From Eutrigla gurnardus (Eukaryota > Chordata > Actinopteri > Perciformes > Triglidae): a DNA stretch of 64,000 bases. Within the stretch, counting starts at the first letter, position 1. Each line of letters opens with the position of its first letter. Positions 54,451 to 64,000 of the stretch are shown one piece after another. The notes under the pieces are model-generated. The model was not told where the DNA came from, ran no database searches, and saw nothing but the letters and a program-made list of their open reading frames with translations. Made by a program: the position numbers and the translations under genes. Location of the stretch: assembly GCA_963514095.1 (NCBI GenBank), contig OY741270.1, forward strand, positions 18,760,554 to 18,824,553, in the 5' to 3' direction.

Positions 54451-57340
54451 TGATTTGGGTCATTTAGCGTGCTCGCCAGATGGTGCTTTCCATCACTGGT
54501 AGCAACATAGATGCAACTTGTATGTATTTATTTACCTATGCAATGCTTATTATTAATTATCTAAGAGTCGACATGCTTAATGAATGAATGAATGAATTAA
54601 TTAATTTTTTGGCCTTGTTTTGTTTTACTATTCACAAACTGCTAACCGGCTCAGTGACGACTGCAACCCTGGCAGCCAAACCAGTGAACACAACGTTTCG
54701 TATCGTTTTTTTGGTGTCACATCTGGGGAGCGCTGCCCTCCTGCGACCTCAAACACACCAGGAGTTTCTTCTGCGCTGATTTTAAGAACATCTTTGGATG
54801 AACCGGTAGAAAAACAAATAAAACACATGTATTTCCCAAGAACAAGGAGCTAAAACTTAATATTCAATGCTAACTGAATGATGCAGGCCTAGGTAAAGTG
54901 AGAGTGAATGACCATTTCAAAAACATGTAAACTTGAGTGTTAGACAATATAGGCAAGTGGGGTCTTCCAAAGGCAAAACAAGGTAAACTTAAACTCAGGC
55001 CCAGTGGCTTGTATACATTACGTGACCCAGTTTTAAAGAGTATTCCACCAAAACAGACTCCCCCACACAGCATTTTATCTTTACAACGTGCTCTTCAGAG
55101 ATGAAATATTCCCCTTTGTTTTTTTTCCCTTCCAGGGTGGAGCGGGCAGACATGAAATAGATATTGGAGGATTAGAATTTCAGAGAGCAAACTTGAAGAG
55201 ATAAGCCAGCAGGCATTAAAAAAAAAAAGAAGCATAAAAAAGAAGATGGATAGAAAGAGGAACACTCTTTTTCTCATGGATAATATACAAGTAAAGAAAA
55301 TGATACTGCGCAAAAGTATGACATTCATAGCGTCTTGCCACCATATCAAATCATATTGTGGATGATCAGTTGAGCCTTCTACCTCTTGCCACCTCATTCC
55401 TCCCTGCCTTCACACTAATGATGTCATAGAAGTGAGTTACAAACCACACTGACTTCTCTACATCTAATCTATATGTTAATGATGCATAACTTGGACACAG
55501 ATGTAGAACAGAATCGTTGCGATTCAGCAGACTGCTGCCCACGGAAATATACTAATGTGACTGACGCTGTGTGCAGCCATTAAAAAGCAGAAATCAGTAC
55601 CTTGCAGGTCAGTGGGAGACACTGTTATTCGTCATCTCCCTACTTTTTCATCCATTTTTCTTAAGGATGGGGATCTGAATACACCTGATCACTACCGTGA
55701 CGAGCCAACAGAGCCGTGGTGTGTAACATGGACATGCACTGTGTATCCCGGAGTGGGCTGTGTGTTCTCTCAAGCGACGACAACATTAATCACATCTGAC
55801 TTGGCCGCTGAAACATCCATGTATACCCTTCCCCCATTTCCTGAACAAGCTTAGAACTCTGCTCTACTCTTTCTCTCACATGCCCACACGCAAATATACT
55901 GTTCTACTGTGTGTTATTCTTTTGCTTTACTGTTCAATTGTCCTGCAATTCTTCCTGCACTTGCTTGTCTCTCCTCTCTTGCTCATTTCAAAGTCGTAGC
56001 AACTCAGTTTCTCGATCGATACAGCCTAAAATAAACCCTGCTGAGGAGACCCGGCGTCTGCAGCAGAGTTCACTCTCATGCAAGTGTTGTGGCGGTCATG
56101 CTCTTGCCTGCGTGTCTCACATACACACACACAAAAACTGCAGGTGACTGAGCTCAGAACAGTTGATTAACATGAGGGATAGGTTTAACATCAGCAAAGC
56201 TACTTGTCCTCCAATTCAGGGCACAGATGGAGTGCTGACGTCAATCTTCATCTGCATTTATGATCACACGCTGTATTGCAGTTGCAGGTGGTGGTAACGA
56301 CTCGTCAGCTCTCATTGATGTTCCCATAAGTCTCAGCTATAAAATCAGCCAGAGCTGCTTTTAAGTTTTCACTGCACTGATTTCCTTGGAGAAGCCTCTG
56401 CCTTACCCCTTACCCCTTCATCGCCCACGTCTTCCTATATTCCTTTCTCCACTTTCATTTACAACATATTCCTTTTTTTTGTCATATGTAACTGACTCTA
56501 CATTTGCACCTCATCTCCCTTTATGTCCCCAAATCTGATTTGATCTTTCCCCCCTATTTAACTCACTCACTTTTCCTTCACTCCATTACTCGGACGACCA
56601 TTGATAAAATATCGTAACACTGCCACCTGCAGGACATATTCTGAAATACAGCTATTTATTTCTATGCCTGAAAGTGAGGGTTGGGAGGTTTGTGTTTGTA
56701 ATAACATAGAAAAGTCTCACTTTGGTAGTGAAACAGTAAAATTAAACTCCTAACTATATAAAGTCAATGTGTTGTTATTTTCTTCTATTGATCCTGAACA
56801 CCACACAGTAGCCTAATGGTAGACCTTTGAAAAGGGAAGACATTTGGAGGTGTCACAACGCATAGGCAAGAGGGTTAATATAATTTCTGAAACAATAAAT
56901 GTGTTCTGCTGAGCTTACTGGACTTGAAAATTCCCCCTGGTATCTGACTCTCTATCTACTGGCTACTTTTGTAAACAGTTTATTTCTTCCAGTGCTGTTT
57001 CCTTTAAGTACTGTTTCCTTCAGATAAGATCTTCCTTCCCAGATATTCTTGGTGGGTCCACCATTACTCATGTCATCTTTGCAAACAAAATACATTATGC
57101 TGTTGAATTTGACTTTAACTTGTTAGAAATATTTAATGACAAGGAGAGATGAGCTAAGGGAAGGGGGTAAGAGACTGAAAGGTGAGTGAGTGATCTTACA
57201 TTTATATCTACAATAGATATCTTACACTTTCTTTAAAAAAGCTCCTTGAACTGAGTTGAGTTGAGTGAGTGAGTGAGCGAGCGACTTCTCTCTCAGCTGC
57301 CTGGATTTGCAGTAAATAACCCTTCCCTTGGGGCTTACCT

Positions 57341-57479
<139 letters not shown>

Positions 57480-57800
57480 TTTAGACAATCCGTCCCCAAA
57501 ATCCCAATAACAGCCAAGTCACATGAAGCACTGTTGTATCAACAAGGAACACTGGGAGAGAATTCCTCCCTACATCCATTCATACAACCCGTCTCCCTTC
57601 TTTCCATGCATACATGCTACATATTTCAGATCAAAACTTCTGAGTCAGTCTGCATCATTTTCATTAAGCCAGAAGGTAATTTCCAAATAAGGGCCCAAAA
57701 CTGAACCAGCTCCTCTTTGCAGCTGAATATTTGCAGGGTGAGCTGTCCCAGTGGAGGGATTAGACTAAAACAGGACAGGCCAAGAGAGACCCCCCTCCTT

Positions 57801-57803
<3 letters not shown>

Positions 57804-57873
<70 letters not shown>
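57804..57873. repeat. (AC)n microsatellite
   Basis: About 70 bp of AC dinucleotides, 325 bp from the preceding array. Confidence 0.97.
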
Positions 57874-57876
<3 letters not shown>

Positions 57877-60800
57877 CACATACCCAGATGCACAAATCCA
57901 AACAATTTACAAGCACGCATGCCTATAGATACACATCTCATAAATCTCACTTGAACACAGATGTATGCACATATGCACAAGGGTGCTCTTTGTTTTTTCT
58001 TACCCATTAGTATCCCCTCACAGTCAGACATGGCCAGAAGAGGATCAGGATAGTGTCTTCTCTTGGCAGCCCGTTGCTTCTTCTTCTTCTTCTTCTTCTT
58101 CTTCTGTGCCTCCTTGTTTTTACTACGGTATCTCTGGTGGTAAAATTCTGTTTAAGGCTCCAAGCTGTCGCACTCTCACTCCTAGCTTTCTATTTTCTTG
58201 TCCTCCCTCTCTCCCCCTCTCTCAACCATCTGAGCAGTGGCCAATAGATATGCCAATCAAACATCGCACACTGTGCTATTGGATACTAAATTTGTAACTT
58301 ACAGTCCTCCCATGGGATACTGTTTCCCTTGGCTATGGCAGGCTTTTTTAGGTTTCATTGATTTAATTTAATTCTTTTGTATCTAAAATACATATCTCAC
58401 CATTGACATAAAATACAAATAATGCAAGAAAAGTGTTTTTAATTCCACATACCCTGTAACAAAACAAGAAGACGGAGCTTTCTCCTCACAAACCCCCCAT
58501 AAAATGGTTGTTTTCCAGTATACTTTTCTCCTCATCCCCTGAGCCTGCAACAGAAAATAGTTCCAGTAAACTCTTTATCCCTTGAGAGACAGGTTGGCCC
58601 AAAGCCTGGCTTTATTCCAGAAAAACAGCATTTTTTTTTTTTTAGCAGTAGTAGCTTTTGTTGCCTGTTGGGAGCGCTAGTATCTCATTGAATATTAGCT
58701 TGTTCACATCAGGAGAAATCCTTTGTTGTCTCCAGCAGCCTGGAAGCCAAGACATTTCCAGGGTCAAGTAACTCTACTCAAGACTGTGATTCAGACAGCT
58801 ACATTTAATCTCAATGATCTGTTTTATGTCTAACAAATAGGCCAGAGGCCCCGTTTCCGACTAGTTGCATTTTTGGCTAATTTCTACCAAACACAGGCGG
58901 ACAGGCTGAGAAGCAGTAAAACAGAGAGAAAGTTAACTCTTGGAGAGACGAGATGTTGGGAAAGCAGGGGGGAATAAAAGATTGCAGCCACCTCCGTCTG
59001 TCTTTCCAAAGCCCTTTCAACAGAGGAGACAAAGAAAAGTGTTTGCCAGGCGCTTCATAATGCTGTACAGATTACTGGCCCACTTGAGCGCACAAATGTT
59101 CCCCAGAACATACTTAACGCTGTGCAGCTTTGATTAAGCTTGTTGCAAACCTTTCCAACCCTCATTCCTGAATGACTTTTCAGCTTACTCGGCCGACCCT
59201 GTCACTTGACTAGGAGGATTATCACAAGGAAGAGGTCCAGCATGTGACTGAGTGGGGTCAGATGGTAGGCTTGTCACAGGGGTTAGGATTTACTGCCTCC
59301 GACAAAGGGTTATCTTGAGATTTTGAGAGAACACAGGGGGATGAGATGTTGGAGGGTTTCTTGTCCCATTATCTGTCCACCAGACTTGTCAGTGGCCACC
59401 CCCAACTCAACACAGCACCCCGGCCTTCACACCAGGATCAGCTTTGATGTTTGAGCTCCAGCTCTTGTTTGCAGAAGCTCAAAGTCCCCTTGGCAAACGT
59501 AACCCAAAACTTCACCCAAAAAAAGACCTCAACCCGACTCGCTCAGGCAAACAGAAAGTGAACCATCCACTACTGTGACCGTTTTTACTCTAATGATCGC
59601 ATCGTTTACTTCGGCTGAGGTAATATACCCCAGAGTGTCCAAAATGGTGCCCAAATGACGCTTAATGAGATTGTAAAGTGGTTTAATATGAGTTTGCAGG
59701 ACTTATCTTAAACAATGCAACATTTACCCTCACACAAGAAGCCAGAGTTTTGGAGGAAATCTGGCTTAAGCAGGACATATTTAAATCCATTGCAATGACC
59801 TGACTGTAAAACCTTTGTTTACTTATCCTCTAGGCTTATTTCTGCAGTCAATTCTGAAAATATTACACGCATAAGTGTGATATAAGCCTCTGTGATAAGA
59901 GCACCAATTCTGGTTGCAAACTAAAATAAATGTTATGGCCCTGAACTGTATCAATTAAGAGACATGAAATTATACCAAAAAAGTTGAAAAACGTCAACCA
60001 TGCTAGGCAATATTATTTAAAGGCAGGAAATATAATGGGACCTAACATTGATCCCTGTGGAACATTATTAGAATTGTTAAAGCGTACACTCATTTGTCAA
60101 AAGTTTAGCAGTTGTTCGTGGTCAACATTTCCTTTGATAAAACAAATGAAGGGGTTCACAATGCTGCCTTTTATTTAGAGAAGCAGTAACATTAAAGTGG
60201 TAATAATAACTGCAAATTACAAACTGTGACCGTTTGTAATTTCCTTCAAAGCAAGTGTGGTGTTTTTCATGTGGCACAAACCAAGAACACCATGAAATGC
60301 TGCGATATGATCTAATTTCATTGATTTATTTATATAAATATATAGATGTGACTTGCCCTATGTGGGAGCCGCTCCTTCACCCTGTAGTTGATGAAATGTT
60401 AGCATTGCACACATCCATGTGGTTTCATCACTGGCATTTTAGATGTGGATGGTATCTGATGTTGTGTCTTGGTTTTCACAACATGTTCAATGTAAACTGA
60501 CACCCAATGTGTTTGTGTTGCTGTAGTATGGTGCTGAATACTCAGGGGTATGCTGTGATTTATGGTTTCCATGAAAAAGAAATAACAAATAGATCAATAA
60601 TTAAAAGACAGAACAATCGGAGATTTCATTTTTATAGATTTCTTTCCGCCAGTATTTTATCAAATTTGATTTAAAACAGCTCTTTGAAAGATGATAATTT
60701 AATTGATTAATCATATACAACCAGTTTAAGTATATGATACCTTCCATATAACACTGTTAATCTATTACTAGCTGCATCTTAACTGGGGTTTAAGTTAAAA

Positions 60801-61748
60801 ACCGGTGTTGTTTGGACCACCTCACTTCAAACAACAGTTATGGTGTCCTCTTCTAACTCTGTGTGGAAATATTTTTAGTTCGGAGTGCTACAGAGGATGA
60901 CCAAAATGATACTAAATAAATATGAGTGAAAAGGGCCTCTAGCCTACTGTAATGGGTCTATGTTAATGATCCTCCCATGGCAGGAGCAGTTGTGTGTGCA
61001 GGTACTAATGAACTCTTAATAGTGTTAAATCTAACAGCCTCTGAATGATTCCACTAACTGTTTTATGGCTGTGTGGGCAGAACCCTAATTGGGGACTTGT
61101 GGCAAAGAGCTCTCTTCACAGCTCTCCACTGGTTTAACAACCTGCACAATGCAAGTGAAGCTGCACTTCATTGTGCCAAGGAAGAGAGAATGCAATTATA
61201 GTTAATTTTATACCCCTGTCATGCCCATTCCACAGGATTACAAGACACTGCAGTAAATTTGTATCAGGCATAAAAACAACCAGCCATCTGGTAACACATC
61301 AAATGCCCAAAGGCATGAATCAATTAGACACATACTGTATTTACATGCAAAAAAAAAAACGAAATTGTGCTGTAACTAGAGAAATTAAATGCTTTTTGAT
61401 CATGATAAAGGGCTTCTTTCTCATCACTCAGGCTTATACACCTGAACATTTCTGGCTTAACTCGATTCATGTGAGCAGGAAGTTTGTTAATTGTGGGTAA
61501 AATTACATTTTACTGAAAGAAAAAAAAAAAACCCTGCTAAATTTGCTTGTGTGTTTGAAGAAATAAAATATATAAAAAAAAACATATCAAATTAAAAAGT
61601 CCAGAATGCAATGGGGGGGAGGAGGAGGAGGGGGAGTCTTCCTCTGGCAGTAGTCCCCCTGCTGAGAAACTGCCGAGGTGTGACGGAGGGGATTCCAGAG
61701 CATGCAACAAAAGGCAGGCACTTTGATTCGAACAGCAGTTTTTTAGTC

Positions 61749-61871
<123 letters not shown>

Positions 61872-62207
61872 GGTTCCTGATTCTCAGCAGCCCTGCCCTC
61901 AGGTCTCAGCCAGTTGAAAGAGGGGGGAAACTCCAGATGCTTCACAGCAGTTGTGGGCTGTGACTTGGAAAGAAGATGGGAGCAGTGGAAGATTGGCAAG
62001 AAGAGGACACTGATGGAGGGTTAAAGCTATGTACGGAGAGGAACAATTTAACAGCAGCAGCGTAGGCCTAAATTAATAGTAAAACTGTGGAGGTTTTGGC
62101 CTGCAGGAGCGTTTCAAACAGAGAGGGAGGGCAGCAGCCAGCAGCAGTGGAGGATGGGTGGGGTGAAAGGAGGTTCCAGTGTATGATGGATGGACTGCAG
62201 AGGAAGG

Positions 62208-62226
62208 GGGGGGGGGGGGGGGGGGG
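62208..62226. repeat. poly(G) run
   Basis: About 18 consecutive G. Confidence 0.85.
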
Positions 62227-64000
62227 TTCAAAAGAAAAATGACCCAGACTTGCTGCTGTGATGTAGTGGGAGGGAATGCAGGGCAGCAGAACATGTGGGG
62301 ATCTCATAACCAGAAAAAGGTTTTGCAATACCAGTGAGGCTACTCAAAGACAGACATTCAGAGGAGGGAAAACACTCCAATAAGTGATTTTTAAAAGCTG
62401 GTTTCCGAATCTGTTTTTTTTTTTTATTGCAGTGCTCCATTTGGGGGAAAAGTTGTATGCCGTTGTGGCAATCACTTTCACAACACGCCACGTAATACGG
62501 GGAATACTAGACGCCACTATGCAGCGGGTCCATGGAGATGTCACGGGATACAACGCAGAGCTATTATACCTTTCAAGATGCCTCTGTGGCTTTAGTGGTA
62601 GGCATAAACCTTTTGACTGGGGTTAACTTCGGGGCTTTTAAAACATGATCCAGCCAGACCCCCCCCCCCCCCCTCTACCCACCCACAGACAGCCAGAAAT
62701 GAAAACCTCTCCTCACACACACCTACTTGCTCTCTGTGCTTCAGGGCCTGCTAAAGCCATTATGGCTCTAAAAGAGATTGTATCAGCTCCAGGCAGACAG
62801 GCAAATAGTTAGTTAGACAGTTAGATATACAGACAGCAACTTTGCGCACTAAGAAGCCTCTGTGCTTGGGACAGGCCGGCTAAATGTCTGGCTACTCTTC
62901 AGAGGCTCTCAGGTGTGACCGGCCGGTCTCCTGTGTACCGCAGCCAAGGCTGCAGACAGGCAGCAGACAGGCACAGAGGTGTTCTGTGAGCCTGGAGCTG
63001 AGTGAATATCTGCTCTATCTCTCCCGTCACAGGCTGCGTACGGCCCTGCGAGCAACTCAAACACAAGCCAGATCTTCTTTCCTGCAGAACTATGCAGGCT
63101 TTCACTGAGTTAATGCATATTTTTAGGCTGAGCCAAGGTCAAACATTTTGCCAAAGACCTGCCCGACACGTAATTTCTCCCAGCAAACTGCGGTTTCGTA
63201 CATTTGATGACTAACTTTGCATTCGAATCAAAGACTTTAGCCAGACCGCAAATGCATAGCAGCAGGATTTTAAAAGAGGATGATGGAGGCTTTGGTTCTT
63301 AGCTTACTCATACACGTCTTTCTTGCTGCACTAACACTGTTACACTGGTGAAGCTTGAACCCTAGAAGAGGCCCTGATGTCCCCCTCCCTGGACATGTGC
63401 ACACACACGCACACACGCGTGCACATACACACACACACACACAATTCTTCCCGAAAATTGCTGATGGCTTGTTTTCATGAACATATATCATTTCCAGATG
63501 GAGGTCATGAATAAAACCCAACGGAAACAAGTCGGGTGAAACTGGAAACTTGAAAAAACAGAAATGGAGGGGTATGGAGCCGAGTAAAAAAAACAACAAA
63601 AAAAACAATCTGTCTCCTCCCCCGCTCATTCCCTGAACCTTTTTTTTCTTTTACCAACTTGTCAATTACACGGTTAAAAACAGAGGAGCGAAAGTACCAC
63701 ACAAGAACACGGGGACAGCGATACCGCATGATTGTTTTGAAGGTTTCACCACACTGCAAATATGAAAACATCCCCAAACAAACAAAAAGAAAAAAACAAC
63801 CTTCATGAGAAAACACACAAAAAGGACTCAGAGCAGTCAACCTTTAAACCTCCACACATATTTCCAGCTAAATAAACAAAGTCAGAGGGAAGAAAGGGAA
63901 TACTTTCAGGCTCAAGTGAGAATAGGAAAAAGAAGTCGTCTGTAACGGCCAGCGGATTCTGACGCCCGTGATTCATCGGCTCCAGGCTCCACAACGCACA

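Noticed and set aside
59984..60178. Short plus-strand frame with MGPNIDPCGTLL, resembling a repeat-derived coding fragment
   Set aside because: A vague resemblance to a phrase found in fish repeats, too short and without neighbours to support a call.

Overview
The window is teleost nuclear DNA, most likely from a percomorph (spiny-rayed) fish. It has vertebrate GT-AG introns, very many long (AC)n arrays, and several interspersed repeat families that I recognise from percomorph genomes. There are no prokaryote-type operons and no rRNA or tRNA genes that I can support.

The main gene is eml1 (echinoderm microtubule-associated protein-like 1). It lies on the minus strand and all of its coding exons are inside the window. 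I could place 22 coding exons, from the ATG at 38331 to the TGA ending at 5525. All splice phases agree, and the joined length is 2445 nt (814 residues plus stop), against 815 residues for human EML1. Exon 1 is separated from exon 2 by a 16 kb intron. Exons 6-22 (12.35-5.5 kb) encode the HELP/WD beta-propeller part in compact form. Intron 12 has a GC donor. Two further exons are proposed: a 21-nt in-frame microexon at 18.28 kb, and an alternative 3'-terminal exon at 13.45-13.16 kb that would give a 280-residue protein without propellers.

Downstream of eml1, about 1.5 kb beyond its likely poly(A) signal, is a CpG-rich block (about 2.95-3.5 kb). On the minus strand it contains ATG-AG followed by a strong donor. 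This fits exon 1 of evl (Ena/VASP-like), the neighbour of EML1 in vertebrates, so bases 1-2996 are probably evl intron 1.

Upstream of eml1, at 42209-51454, sits a 9.25 kb LTR retrotransposon of the Ty3/Gypsy-retrovirus type, also on the minus strand. Its LTRs are 1.83 and 1.88 kb and nearly identical, bounded by TGTTGGG/CCCAACA and flanked by a 4-bp TATT duplication. It has a primer-binding site, a polypurine tract, an intact 606-codon gag, and a pol in the same frame behind a single UGA in a CUAG context. Pol contains a protease, a second protease-like segment without the catalytic Asp, and a reverse transcriptase up to YVDD. There it jumps in frame into an integrase C-terminal GPY/F-like tail: the RT thumb, RNase H and integrase core are missing. 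The copy looks young but cannot be autonomous.

The rest (38.9-42.2, 51.5-54.0 and 54.4-64.0 kb) is intergenic or far-upstream sequence holding microsatellites, repeat tails and one possible upstream exon near 54.0 kb. No other protein-coding gene could be supported.
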